DNA of 64,000 bases, from NCBI RefSeq assembly GCF_014646135.1, contig NZ_BMMW01000001.1:761570-825569 (forward strand), written 5' to 3'. Below, in pieces: positions 15,807 through 25,674 of this stretch. The first letter of the stretch is position 1. Each line of letters starts with the position of its first letter. Below the pieces are notes generated by a model. The model saw only the letters and a list, made by a program, of their open reading frames with translations. It had not been told where the DNA came from and searched no databases. A program made the translations under genes and the position numbers. The DNA is from Nocardia camponoti. GTDB taxonomy: Bacteria; Actinomycetota; Actinomycetes; Mycobacteriales; Mycobacteriaceae.

Positions 15807-18800
15807 CGCGACTCCCCCGCAAGCAAATCCGACAGTGCGACAACAAGTTCCGCTGATGGCTGCCAGTCGAACGACCCCACCCCGGCCGGTGTCGATGGCC
15901 CGACCATGCCACGGACGAACAGGTAGCGCGCGCCGCCGAGGTGTTTCGCCGGGTCATAGCCGGGCAGCCGCCACCGCAAATACCGGTGCAGCGCAACCGA
16001 ATACAGCAATGCCTGCAACGGGTAGTGCGAGCGAATCATCTCGGCGATGAGGTGTTCGCGCCGATAGTGGTCGACGGTGAGGTCGCCCGCGCCGAGGCGA
16101 TTCGTTTTGTAGTCGACAATCAGAAAGCGTTGTCCACCAACGGCATCGGGCACGCGCAGCACCGCGTCGATGCTGCCGGTGAGGAATCCGCGCAGCGCGG
16201 TATCGGGCAGCGCCGCCACGTGCGCGGGGTAGGTAACGAGGTCGTCGTCGGCGGGCAGATGCTCGCGCAGCAGTGTCGCGATCGCGTGCACTCCGGCGCT
16301 TGGCCCAGGCGTTTCGCCGCCGCCGAGAGGGAGTTCGAATTCGAGTTCGTTGAGTCGGTCGCGGGTCGGGATGGCGGCGAGTGACCCGAAATCCGTTGGG
16401 GTGCGCAGAACTTCGGTGAGCGCGTGCGCGAGAACGTCGATGTCGAGGTCGGCCATCGTGTGCGCGACCGCGTCCACGCACCGCGCACGCACTTCGGCGC
16501 CCAGATCATCGACTGAGGTGTCGACGGTTTCCAGCACGCTATGCACGAGGGTGCCGAATTCCGCGCCGTACGGGAGCGCGTTCATCAGCGACGGCGCGGC
16601 CTCTGTAGTCACGGGCGCGGGCGGCGTGAGGGGCACTTCGGTCGGTTCGTCGTCGGGGCCGGGTCCTTCTTCGGGTTCACTGTCGACAACGCCGACGGTG
16701 TCGTGCGCGCTCGCGGTGAGTGCCGAATACGACGTGCGTCGCCACTGATGATCGATGGGACGATCGAAAATGGCGGCGGCGAGGTCGCCGGTTGTCGGCT
16801 CGGTCCGCAGCCTGCGCGGCGCGACAGCTACTTCGCCACCCAACTCAACGGGCTTCACCGAAACCACGTCGGCCACCGGCGCCGCCCAGTCGGTGAGTGC
16901 GCGCAGCAGCGCGGTGTCGCTCGGCACATCAGCGGTGCGCGCGACCGCGCCTTCGCCAGGTCGACGGCCCAGCAGGAGTCGATGCAGTGGTGCGGTGCGG
17001 GTGCTCGCCGACGGCGCCCACCACGCGACAACCTGGCACATCGCCCGGGTGAGCGCGACGTAAAGCAGTCGCAGTTCCTCGCCCGCTTCCTCGGCTTCGC
17101 TGCGCGCTTTGCGTTCGGCGTACCCGGGCGCTTCTTTGCCGCCGATGTCGAGCACGCGGGTGCCGTTGTCGTCGTGGAAGAGCAGTGTCGCCGGGTAGGG
17201 GTTTTTCGCGCTGTCCCACGCGAAAGGCAGGTAGACGAGCGGGAATTCGAGTCCTTTGCTCGCGTGGACGGTCGCGATTTGCACGGCTTCGGCGTCGCGA
17301 TCGAGTCGACGTGACCGGCTCGCGACGCTGCCCGTTTCGGGTTTACGCACCCGGTCGGCGAGCCAGCGGGTGAGCGCGGTGAGGCCCATGCTTTCGGTGT
17401 GCGCGGCCTCGTCGAGTAGTTGGGCGACGTGGCGCAGGTCGGTGAGGTCGCGTTCGCCGTTGTCGCGGGCAAGTAAACGCGGCGCGAGGTCGGTCGCGGT
17501 GGCGAGGTCGTCGAACATGGACGCGAAGCCCGCGCGGGCGAAAAGGCGTGCGGCGTCACGTAATCGGGTGGAGATGCGGCCGACGAGGTCCGCGCCGCCC
17601 GCGTCGAGGTCGGCGAGGGTGTAGCCAAGCAGGGGGGTGGTCGCGGCGAGTCGCACGCGGTCGCCCCGGTGCGGCTGCTCCAACGCACGCAGCACCCAGA
17701 GCCAGTCCGTGGCCGACGCGGTGCTGAAAACGCTTGTGCCACCGGCTAATACGGAGGCGACACCAACCTGATCGAGGGCGGCGCGCACGATGTCGAGTTG
17801 CGTGCGGGTGCGGACGAGGACGGCGATGTCGCCGGGGCTGACGGGCCGACCGACGCGGCCGTCACCCAGGTCGGTCAGTGGCTGGCCTGCCGCGCGGCGC
17901 GGGTCGACTTCGATGAGCGTGCCCGATTCGAGCAGGGTGACGAGGTCGGCGGCCAGGTCGGCGGCCACGGCCGCGCGCTGCACTCCGACGGTCGGGTATT
18001 TCTTGCCGCGCGCCGCACCCTGATTGGGCAGCACGCGCAGGCGCAGTGGCGTGATCACCTCGGCGGGACCGCGCAGTCGCGATTCGCCGCGCGTGGCGGT
18101 GATCGGGTACACCGCGATGTCGGGGTGGCCGAGTTCCGCACCGCCGTAGACGTGGTCGAGCGCGCGCAGCAGCCCGGCGTCGCTGCGCCAGTTGCGGGTC
18201 AGTTCGCGGCGGGTGCCTGCCACGCGGACCGCATCGAGGTAGCTGAGGACTTCCGCGCCCCGGAACGCGTAAATGGCTTGTTTCGGGTCGCCGACCAGCA
18301 CGAGCGTCGCCGCGTCGCGGAATGCGAGGCGCAGGATGTCCCATTGTAGGGGGTCGGTGTCTTGGAATTCGTCGACGAGCGCGACCTGGTAGCGCGCCTG
18401 AATGCGGGCACGGGCGCGAGCGCCGTGAACGGGATCGGCGAGGACCGCGTGCAGGAGGACGAGCAGGTCGTCGAAGTCGCGCAGGCCGTCGCGGCGTTTG
18501 CGGCGTTCGGTTTCGGCGCGCACGGCCGTCGCGAAACTGACGCGTTCCCCGATCGCGCCGTCGGTGCGGGGCGCGAGTTCGGCGTGGGGGTCACCGACGG
18601 CGGCGAGCGCGATGGCGTGGGCGTCGCGCAAGCTGACGGGCGGCCGTTCGCCGACCCCGAGCCGCGCGTAGCGGGCGAGGTAGAGGTCGTCGACAACGGT
18701 GGCGACGACGTCATCGACGGATTCGACAAGTCGCGCACGCGGGTCATGTTCACCGGCGATGCCGAGTTCGTCGAGCATCCGTTGGCAGAAGGAGTGCGTG

Positions 18801-19189
18801 GTGGCGATGGTGCCCGCGTCGAATTCGGCGAGGGCGGTAAGCAGGCGGTGGCGACGCAGGCGGACTGTGGCTGGGTCGGCGTCGGCGAGGAGCGCGACCA
18901 CCTCGTCGGCGTTGTCGCGCGCTTGCTCCGGCGACGCCAAAGCTGTTGCGACAGAAACGAATCGGTCGCGGGTACGCTCGCGCAGCTCTAGGGTCGCCGC
19001 GCGACTGAAGGTGACGAGCAGCAGTTGCGAGAGGGGAATCCCGGCTTCGGCGACGTAGCGCACGGCGAGCCCGACGATGGCATGGGTTTTCCCGGTCCCC
19101 GCACTGGCTTCGAGCACGGTGGTGCCGGTGGGCAGCGGCCCTGCGGCGTCGAACGCGAATGTGGTTGTAGCGGAAAGAGTCCCGGTCAT
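15803..19189 (-). CDS. recB: Exodeoxyribonuclease V beta subunit
   Basis: ATG 19189, preceded by a GCGGGGG tract, gives 1128 residues; 45 further upstream in-frame codons look non-coding. The N-terminal UvrD-type helicase shows VLEASAGTGKTHAIV (Walker A, residues 25-39), LLVTFSRAATLELRERT, VALVDEFQDTDPLQWDILR, LTRNWRSD and ATVHASKGLEFPLVYLPF. The C-terminal nuclease domain carries RFLIVDYKTNRLG, the catalytic Asp/Lys motif. RecB is the 3'-5' motor and the only nuclease of RecBCD. It sits between recC and recD. Confidence 0.92.
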   Translation of the reverse strand: MTGTLSATTTFAFDAAGPLPTGTTVLEASAGTGKTHAIVGLAVRYVAEAGIPLSQLLLVTFSRAATLELRERTRDRFVSVATALASPEQARDNADEVVALLADADPATVRLRRHRLLTALAEFDAGTIATTHSFCQRMLDELGIAGEHDPRARLVESVDDVVATVVDDLYLARYARLGVGERPPVSLRDAHAIALAAVGDPHAELAPRTDGAIGERVSFATAVRAETERRKRRDGLRDFDDLLVLLHAVLADPVHGARARARIQARYQVALVDEFQDTDPLQWDILRLAFRDAATLVLVGDPKQAIYAFRGAEVLSYLDAVRVAGTRRELTRNWRSDAGLLRALDHVYGGAELGHPDIAVYPITATRGESRLRGPAEVITPLRLRVLPNQGAARGKKYPTVGVQRAAVAADLAADLVTLLESGTLIEVDPRRAAGQPLTDLGDGRVGRPVSPGDIAVLVRTRTQLDIVRAALDQVGVASVLAGGTSVFSTASATDWLWVLRALEQPHRGDRVRLAATTPLLGYTLADLDAGGADLVGRISTRLRDAARLFARAGFASMFDDLATATDLAPRLLARDNGERDLTDLRHVAQLLDEAAHTESMGLTALTRWLADRVRKPETGSVASRSRRLDRDAEAVQIATVHASKGLEFPLVYLPFAWDSAKNPYPATLLFHDDNGTRVLDIGGKEAPGYAERKARSEAEEAGEELRLLYVALTRAMCQVVAWWAPSASTRTAPLHRLLLGRRPGEGAVARTADVPSDTALLRALTDWAAPVADVVSVKPVELGGEVAVAPRRLRTEPTTGDLAAAIFDRPIDHQWRRTSYSALTASAHDTVGVVDSEPEEGPGPDDEPTEVPLTPPAPVTTEAAPSLMNALPYGAEFGTLVHSVLETVDTSVDDLGAEVRARCVDAVAHTMADLDIDVLAHALTEVLRTPTDFGSLAAIPTRDRLNELEFELPLGGGETPGPSAGVHAIATLLREHLPADDDLVTYPAHVAALPDTALRGFLTGSIDAVLRVPDAVGGQRFLIVDYKTNRLGAGDLTVDHYRREHLIAEMIRSHYPLQALLYSVALHRYLRWRLPGYDPAKHLGGARYLFVRGMVGPSTPAGVGSFDWQPSAELVVALSDLLAGESR

Positions 19190-19358
19190 CGTCGCCCCCG
19201 CTTCACTTGACCCGCGATCATGGGCGCGGTCGAGAAACGACGCCCGACCATCGTTCCCACCGCGGCAGCCGCAGTCGGCTCCACCAGACTGCGCTGCACC
19301 AAGTTCCAGCCAGTCGACGCGCAAACACGGCCGATGCTGCTCGTTGGCGCCAACCCAC

Positions 19359-22300
19359 TCATCCCTGTCCCCGATCCGCTTGTTCGCCCGCGCGCTCGGC
19401 CGCTAGCGGGGCGGCCCAAAGGCGGCGGGCGATGGCGCCGAAGTGCGTCGTTTCGGGGGCGCCCGGTGGGGGCGGGGCGGCGGCGAGGGTGGCGAAGCGG
19501 GGGGTGCGGCCCCAGATGAAGCGGAGGTAGCGGTCGGTGTGGTCGCCGAACTTGTCGGGGCCGTTGGCACCGCCGTCGAAGGCATGTTCAGCGGCAATGA
19601 GGGCGTCGGCGACGCTGTCGTTGCGGAAGCGGCGGTCCGCGTAGTCGGCCGTCGCGGTCGCGGCGACGGGCAACGGCGCGCACAGACCCTCGTCACGCAG
19701 GCGGACGAGGTCGCGCAAAAGCTCACGCGCACTGGGCGGCTCGGGGGCGACGAGCACGCTGCGTTTCACCGGGCGCGACCGGAAACCACCCCGCCCAGTG
19801 CTGACCGCTCGCCACGAACGGTCCTCTGTCGCCGCGAGGGCGAGCAGCGAAACCCACGCTGCCAGTCGATGTTTCGGGGCGAGACGCGAATACGTCGCAC
19901 GGACAAGGGTTTCCCCACGCACCTCGGGCACCGTCCCCACCAGCGTGCGGCCGTTGCCGAGGTCAACGGCGACGTCCACCGCGCGTGGCGTGCCCTCGTA
20001 GTCGGGCTGCGCTGCCCGCGTCAGCAATTCGACATTCTCTTCGATCTCATCGAGCACCTTCGCACCAAACCCAAACGGCGGCAACGTCCCTCGACGCCAT
20101 TCGGCCGCACGCAACGTCGCGGGATCGGTGCCGGTAAGCCGAGCACTCAACATCCGTTCGCCCAGCGCCCATTTGGCGAGACCATCGAGTTCGATAGGCA
20201 GTTGGTCGGCGATCTCGTCGGCTTCTTCGGGAATCCGCAGACCGAGGCGCTGCCAGAGGAACGCGCGCACGGGGTGTTCAACGAAGGCGATGAGATCAGT
20301 AAGCGCGACCTCCCCACTCAACACGGGCGGTAGCGGCTCAACCAAAAGTGGTTTAGCTCTTAATGATTCAGCGGCCGCGGCACGTGCACCGGCCAGCGCG
20401 CCGAGGTCGAAGCTGCGCGGGCGCGCCGGTTCGAAGTTGCGGCGATCGAAGGGCTGCAAGGGATGTCGGATCGCAACGGCACCCATCGCCTCCGCCCCCA
20501 CATGCGCGGCGAGCGTCTCCCGCAGCTCCGCGACCGGAACGGCAGGCGGTCGACGCGTGCCGGTGACCGGGTCCGCGCCCGTATGCAGCACGATCAGCCG
20601 CTCAGTGGTCGCCATGATCGCGTCAAGCAGCAGCTGCCGGTCTTCGCTGCGGGCGTCGCGCTCACCGAGCTGCGGGTCGCGCGCGAGCAGGTCATCGCCG
20701 TCGACGCTGCCGGGGCGCGGGAAAACGTCGTCGTCGAGTCCGAGCAGCACCGTCACGCGATGCGGAACCGAACGCATCGGGACGAGCCCGCAGACGGTGA
20801 TATCGCCGGTGCGGAAGTTCGCGCGACCGGGTGCGGCGGCAAGGCCACTGGTCAGCAACGCGGCCACGTCGGCGAGCCGCAACGGTGTTTCGCCCGCGCG
20901 TTCGGTGGCCGCGACCAGGTCGCGCCGCGCCTGGGCGAGCACCCACGATTGGCTGGGCGGAACGTCGGTGAGCAGGTCGACCGCACGCAACAGGACGGTG
21001 GTCCATTCGGTCGCTGGACGCGGACCGCGCAGGTCACGCAGGCAGACCGCGAGCCGATCGACGAACTCGGCGAAACGGCCAGCGAGGTCGACGTCGTTGG
21101 AGTCGACATCATCGAGCGGCAGGACCAAGTCGAGCCAGTCGTCAGCCGACTCGTCAGCGGTCACGCCGAGCAGGATGCGGTCGACCGCGCCGTTGAGCGT
21201 GTTTTGCGGGAAGTCGGCGAGCCCGAACGCTTCGCGTTGACGTTGACCGATCCCCCACCGCGCGCCGGTTTCGGCGGCCCATTCGCGGAGGCGTTCGATG
21301 TCGTCGTCATCGAATCCGCAACGGCGACGGACGGTTTCGCTCGCGACAAGGTCGAGCACCTGGGTGACGGTGACGCGACCGTCGGCGAGGTCGAGCAGTT
21401 CGATGATCACCGCGAGCACCGGGTTCGTCACCGCGCGCCCCCGATCAGCGAGCCGCACGCGCAACTCGTGCGCGGGGTGCGTGCCCGGCTCGGGCGCTTC
21501 GCCCGCCGCCCGTCGCCCGAAGGCGGCGCGGATGAGCGGCGCGTACGCCTCGACGTCGGGGCACATTATGACGACATCGCGCGGTTCGATGGTGTCGTCG
21601 GCGGCGAACGCGGCGAGCAGGACGTCACGCAGCACTTCGACCTGGCGTGGGCTGCCGTGGCAGGAATGGATTTCGACGCTGCCGTCGGCTTCGGCGGGAT
21701 AGTCGGCAGGGTCGCCATCGTCGCGGATCGCGCGTTGGAGGGTGTGTAGGAGCGAGTCGGTCGAGGCTGGGCTAGACGGCAGGTACTGGTCGCTGTCGAT
21801 CAGCGGCGAGATGCGCTGCTGAAGTTCACGGACATCGCGCGCGAGGCCGGCGAGGAGCGGATGCGTGACGAGATCGGTGGTGCGGTCGGCGCTGCGATGC
21901 GGTGAATCACTCTGTCCCCCAGACACTTTCGCCCACATCGCCGCGCTCGGGTGCGCCAAAAACAGGTGCACGTCGCGGTGTTCGGCTAGGGCGGCGATGA
22001 CCGCTTCCTGGTCGGCGGTGAGGCGCGTGAGGCCGAAGATCACCACGCGGTCCGGCAAATCGACCAGCGACCGGTCGGCGCGCAGCCGCGCGCAGGTGTC
22101 AACGAGTCGTTCGGCTGGGCTCGGTGTCCCTATCGCCTCGCGCACCGCACGCCACAGCGGCGGCTGCCATGCCAAGTCGGGTGGGATCGGCGCGCCAACA
22201 CCGTCGGTGTCACTGCCTGCTGACCAGTCGCGCAACACCTGCGGCCGCTGCGCGGAGTAGGAATCGAACAGCGCGGCAAGGTGCGCGGCTGTGGCATACC

Positions 22301-22685
22301 GGCGACCGCGCCGCACGTCGTCGGCGGGCACGCCAAGGTGACGCGCGAGCACGGCCGCCCACGGCTCGTCGGCGGTTTCATCGAGCACGCGCAACACCGT
22401 CCACACGAGCGCGTCGGCCGCCCATGCGTCGTCAGCGTCGGGCCGAGTTACTTGCGCGACCAGCGCGGCAGGCGACGGGAACGCGATATTCGCGGCGATG
22501 CCGTCGACGCCAGCACCGGCCCCGAGCGACCCAGACAACCGCTGCGCCAACCACCGCTCGATGCCTTTCGCCCCGACAGCAACCACGTCCGGTGTGAACG
22601 GATCGGCGGGAGTGTCGGCGAGCAATGTCGCCAAATGCGCCGCTAACGCGTCAGCGCGCTCGGCGCGGTGCAGATACAGCGGCAT
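19359..22685 (-). CDS. recC: Exodeoxyribonuclease V gamma subunit
   Basis: An 1108-residue RecC. It opens with MPLYLHRAERADALAAHLA and contains VAVGAKGIERWLAQRLS, GLTRLTADQEAVIAALAEH, VEIHSCHGSPRQVEVLRD and GDITVCGLVPMRSVPHRV, all recognisable RecC blocks; the helicase motifs are degenerate as expected, since RecC is an inactive helicase that recognises Chi. It is the first gene of the recCBD set. The 169-nt gap to recB is long for an operon and could hold a second promoter. Confidence 0.9.
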   Translation of the reverse strand: MPLYLHRAERADALAAHLATLLADTPADPFTPDVVAVGAKGIERWLAQRLSGSLGAGAGVDGIAANIAFPSPAALVAQVTRPDADDAWAADALVWTVLRVLDETADEPWAAVLARHLGVPADDVRRGRRYATAAHLAALFDSYSAQRPQVLRDWSAGSDTDGVGAPIPPDLAWQPPLWRAVREAIGTPSPAERLVDTCARLRADRSLVDLPDRVVIFGLTRLTADQEAVIAALAEHRDVHLFLAHPSAAMWAKVSGGQSDSPHRSADRTTDLVTHPLLAGLARDVRELQQRISPLIDSDQYLPSSPASTDSLLHTLQRAIRDDGDPADYPAEADGSVEIHSCHGSPRQVEVLRDVLLAAFAADDTIEPRDVVIMCPDVEAYAPLIRAAFGRRAAGEAPEPGTHPAHELRVRLADRGRAVTNPVLAVIIELLDLADGRVTVTQVLDLVASETVRRRCGFDDDDIERLREWAAETGARWGIGQRQREAFGLADFPQNTLNGAVDRILLGVTADESADDWLDLVLPLDDVDSNDVDLAGRFAEFVDRLAVCLRDLRGPRPATEWTTVLLRAVDLLTDVPPSQSWVLAQARRDLVAATERAGETPLRLADVAALLTSGLAAAPGRANFRTGDITVCGLVPMRSVPHRVTVLLGLDDDVFPRPGSVDGDDLLARDPQLGERDARSEDRQLLLDAIMATTERLIVLHTGADPVTGTRRPPAVPVAELRETLAAHVGAEAMGAVAIRHPLQPFDRRNFEPARPRSFDLGALAGARAAAAESLRAKPLLVEPLPPVLSGEVALTDLIAFVEHPVRAFLWQRLGLRIPEEADEIADQLPIELDGLAKWALGERMLSARLTGTDPATLRAAEWRRGTLPPFGFGAKVLDEIEENVELLTRAAQPDYEGTPRAVDVAVDLGNGRTLVGTVPEVRGETLVRATYSRLAPKHRLAAWVSLLALAATEDRSWRAVSTGRGGFRSRPVKRSVLVAPEPPSARELLRDLVRLRDEGLCAPLPVAATATADYADRRFRNDSVADALIAAEHAFDGGANGPDKFGDHTDRYLRFIWGRTPRFATLAAAPPPPGAPETTHFGAIARRLWAAPLAAERAGEQADRGQG

Positions 22686-22798
22686 CCGTTACTTATACGC
22701 CCAGCGACCGGCCCGCAATCATTCGGCCCCAAAGTGAAATACACCACACTGCAACTAAGTCGCGACGCGCCTGCAATAAACCGGCCTCACCTCGTGCG

Positions 22799-23014
22799 AT
22801 GGTGAAACGCATGGCGCAGGTGATTCCTCTTGTTCCGCGCGGCGGGTTCATCGTTCGCCGCGCGGGTAGCCGCTGGGATCTGGTGAACTCACGTCGCTAC
22901 GGCCCAGCCACAGTGTTGCACTCATGGCCCGCGGATAAACACACCGAGGCCTTCGAACACTGTCATCGCCTCAACGGCTGCACGATCGCCACCCCGCACG
23001 CCGCGCATCACTAA
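22799..23014 (+). CDS. Small conserved-looking protein, unknown function
   Basis: A 71-codon frame from ATG 22799 (ATG 22811 is an alternative). The product opens MVKRMAQVIPLVPRGGFIV and contains RRAGSRWDLVNSRRYGPATVL and a His-rich end. It has no signal peptide or membrane helix, is basic, and looks like a compact beta protein. It sits alone between divergent recC and the secreted serine hydrolase. Codon use fits a real gene, but I recognise no family. Confidence 0.5.
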   Translation: MVKRMAQVIPLVPRGGFIVRRAGSRWDLVNSRRYGPATVLHSWPADKHTEAFEHCHRLNGCTIATPHAAHH

Positions 23015-23075
23015 AACCCAAATCGCCTGGACCGCAAGTCCGGAAAAGTATCGATTTGCCTACGAGTAGTGCGAA

Positions 23076-23996
23076 TTGGGCGTCGGTGTGCGAACGTGTT
23101 CCCTCGTGCGTGCCCGTTCTCCGTTTGCTGTCCGAGCTAGTTCCCGTGCTACCAGTACCGCTGTCGCCTTGGCTGCCGCTGTCCTTGTGATCAGCCCGGC
23201 CGTTCCTGGCGCGGTGGGCTCGGCGAACGCCGCGCCGCCCGCACTCACCCAGGCGTGCCTGCCCGGCTTTGACTGCGACATGAGTTCGCGCATCGCGCGA
23301 GTGGACAGCTACCTCGCCGGCCGTCCTGGCGTCGTCGGTTACGTGTTGCGCGACCGGGTGACCGGCGGCGTTTACGCCAATGCCCATGCCGAAGACCAGA
23401 TATGGACCGCGTCGACGATCAAGCTCGCCATCGCCGCCGACCTGCTGAACCGCGCCCGTGTTGGCGCGATCGTGCTGAGCCCCGATGACCGCTTCAACAT
23501 GGAAGCGATGCTCGCGACGTCGAACGACCACGCCGCTGACGTGCTGTGGAACAAATACATCGGCTTCGATCGCATGGCCTACAACAACGCGTTTCGCATG
23601 TACGGGATGGTCAGCCTGATCCCGCAGCCAACCGCGACCGCGCTGTTCCCCGACTGGTCGTTCCAGAAGTGCACCGCCGCCGACCTCGATCGGTTGATGA
23701 ACACCATCCTCGACACCATGCACCCCGACGACCTCGCGTATCTGCTTGGCCGGATGCGCTCGGTCGACTCGAATCAGCACTGGGGTGTGTGGGGCGCGGG
23801 CGCGCGGGTGCAGCCTGGGCTCAAGAACGGCTGGTCGGCCGAAGCCGATGGCTGGGTCGTGAATTCGGTCGGCGTCGCCGGGCAAGGCGAGCGCTACACC
23901 CTGGCGATTATGAGCGCGCTCGGCAACCAAGGTGGCTACACCGATGGCGCCGAGACCGACACCAAGATCGCGGAATTGTTGCTTGCCGGTCGCTAA
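23076..23996 (+). CDS. Exported beta-lactamase-like serine hydrolase
   Basis: Up to 306 residues with a signal peptide (about 1-52, hydrophobic core SAVALAAAVLVIS-like). The penicillin-binding/beta-lactamase fold motifs are visible: Ser113-Thr-Ile-Lys116 as SxxK, Ser149-Asn150-Asp151 as SxN, and Lys250-Asn-Gly252 in place of KTG. Related actinobacterial proteins act on cell-wall or lipid substrates; whether it hydrolyses beta-lactams cannot be told. TTG 23076, GTG 23088 and GTG 23106 are all possible starts, with no clear ribosome binding site. Confidence 0.72.
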   Translation: MGVGVRTCSLVRARSPFAVRASSRATSTAVALAAAVLVISPAVPGAVGSANAAPPALTQACLPGFDCDMSSRIARVDSYLAGRPGVVGYVLRDRVTGGVYANAHAEDQIWTASTIKLAIAADLLNRARVGAIVLSPDDRFNMEAMLATSNDHAADVLWNKYIGFDRMAYNNAFRMYGMVSLIPQPTATALFPDWSFQKCTAADLDRLMNTILDTMHPDDLAYLLGRMRSVDSNQHWGVWGAGARVQPGLKNGWSAEADGWVVNSVGVAGQGERYTLAIMSALGNQGGYTDGAETDTKIAELLLAGR

Positions 23997-24080
23997 TCGG
24001 CGCGTTCCCGTATTGTCGAATCTGTCGTCGTTGTCCACCGGTGCGGGGCTAGCCCGTCGGTACTTTCGAGGAGTCAGACG

Positions 24081-25523
24081 ATGAGCATTGAGCCTGTCGA
24101 GAACAAGCGTCACCGGGTAGTGATCATCGGTTCTGGCTTCGGTGGCCTGTTCGGCACCCGCCATCTGCGTCACGCCGACGTGGACATCACCTTGATCTCG
24201 AAGACCTCAACCCACCTGTTCCAGCCGCTTCTATATCAGGTGGCGACCGGCATTCTGTCTACCGGCGAGATCGCCCCGGCCACCCGGCTGATCCTGCGCA
24301 AGCAGAAGAACGCTGAGGTGCTGCTCGGCGATGTTGTCGATGTCGATTTGGCGTCGCGCACGGTCACGTCCACGTTGCTCAACCGCGACACCGTCACCGA
24401 GTTCGACAGTCTGATCGTGGCGACGGGCGCGCAGCAGTCTTATTTCGGCAACGACCATTTCGCGACGTTCGCGCCCGGCATGAAAACCATCGATGACGCG
24501 CTGGAATTGCGCGCGCGCATCCTCGGTTCGTTCGAGCAGGCCGAGTTGGCGGTCACCAAGGAAGAACGCGACCGGCTGATGACGTTCGTTGTCGTCGGCG
24601 CTGGCCCGACCGGTGTCGAATTGGTCGGTCAAATCGCCGAACTCGCCGACCGCACGCTCGACGGCGCGTTCCGCAACATCGACCCCCGCGACGCCCGCGT
24701 GATCCTGGTCGAAGGTGCCGATCAGGTGCTCGCGCCGATGGGCCCCAAGCTCGGTGCCGCCGCCGCGAAACGCCTGGAAAAGATGGGCGTCGAGATTCAG
24801 GTGAACACGCTGGTCACCGATGTCGACGCGTTTGGCGTTGTCGTCAAAGACAAGGACGGCAGCACGCGCCGCATTGAGTCGGTCTGCAAGGTGTGGTCGG
24901 CGGGCGTGCAGGCCAGCCCACTCGGCAAAATGATCGCCGAACGCTCTGATGGCACCCAGGTGGACCGCGCTGGTCGCGTGATCGTGCAGCCCGACCTCAC
25001 GGTGAAGGGCTACCCGAACGTTTTCGTGGTCGGTGACCTGATGGCCGTGCCGGGCGTGCCAGGTCAGGCCCAAGGTGCCATCCAGGGTGCCACCTATGCG
25101 GCCAAGGCCATCAAGGCTGGGCTCAAAGGGCAGACACCGGAAGAACGCAAGCCGTTCAAGTACTTCAACAAAGGCTCGATGGCCACGATTTCGCGTTTCG
25201 ACGCGGTGTGCCAGGTTGGCAAGTTCGAGTTCAGCGGGTTCTTCGCGTGGCTCGCGTGGCTTGGGCTGCACCTGTACTACCTGATTGGCTACCGCAATCG
25301 TCTGGTCACGATGATCGGCTGGTTCGTTTCGTTCCTTGGTCGCGATCGCGGTCAGATGGCGGCAACCGAGCAGTGGATCTTCGCGCGACTTGCCGTTGAG
25401 CAAGTCAATTCCGATCAAGCCGATGCCGACGAACTCGCCGCCGCGCTCGGTGCGCCGCCGCCGCCCGCCAAGCTGTACAAGGACGGCAGGCTCACGGGCA
25501 CCGACAATCGGGACATCGTCTAG
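24081..25523 (+). CDS. ndh: Type II NADH dehydrogenase
   Basis: A 480-residue single-subunit NADH:quinone oxidoreductase. There are two dinucleotide-binding motifs, VVIIGSGFGGLFG (FAD) and VVVGAGPTGVELVG (NADH), plus the quinone-site region LYQVATGILSTGEIAPATR. NVFVVGDLMAVPGVPGQAQGAIQ is the C-terminal FAD signature. The C-terminal FFAWLAWLGLHLYYLIGYRN is the amphipathic membrane anchor. It passes electrons from NADH to menaquinone without pumping protons. It starts at ATG 24081 behind CGAGGAG and ends before a hairpin. Confidence 0.92.
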   Translation: MSIEPVENKRHRVVIIGSGFGGLFGTRHLRHADVDITLISKTSTHLFQPLLYQVATGILSTGEIAPATRLILRKQKNAEVLLGDVVDVDLASRTVTSTLLNRDTVTEFDSLIVATGAQQSYFGNDHFATFAPGMKTIDDALELRARILGSFEQAELAVTKEERDRLMTFVVVGAGPTGVELVGQIAELADRTLDGAFRNIDPRDARVILVEGADQVLAPMGPKLGAAAAKRLEKMGVEIQVNTLVTDVDAFGVVVKDKDGSTRRIESVCKVWSAGVQASPLGKMIAERSDGTQVDRAGRVIVQPDLTVKGYPNVFVVGDLMAVPGVPGQAQGAIQGATYAAKAIKAGLKGQTPEERKPFKYFNKGSMATISRFDAVCQVGKFEFSGFFAWLAWLGLHLYYLIGYRNRLVTMIGWFVSFLGRDRGQMAATEQWIFARLAVEQVNSDQADADELAAALGAPPPPAKLYKDGRLTGTDNRDIV

Positions 25524-25539
25524 CACCCTTGCACGTGGA

Positions 25540-25577
25540 AAAGGCCGGGTCCTGCGGTTTTTAGGGGTCCGGCCTTT
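25540..25577 (+). terminator. Hairpin after ndh
   Basis: AAAGGCCGG (25540-25548) pairs with CCGGCCTTT (25569-25577) around a 20-nt loop that contains GGTTTTTAGG, 17 bases past the ndh stop codon. The loop is long and the T run lies inside it, so this is probable but not a textbook terminator. Confidence 0.5.
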
Positions 25578-25674
25578 GTCGTAGCGCGATTGTGTCCATC
25601 CACGCACGTCGCTGGTCCGAATGTGGAACGACAGGTTTGTGTGTTCCCGAATTCCCAGCGACGAAAGGTGACCT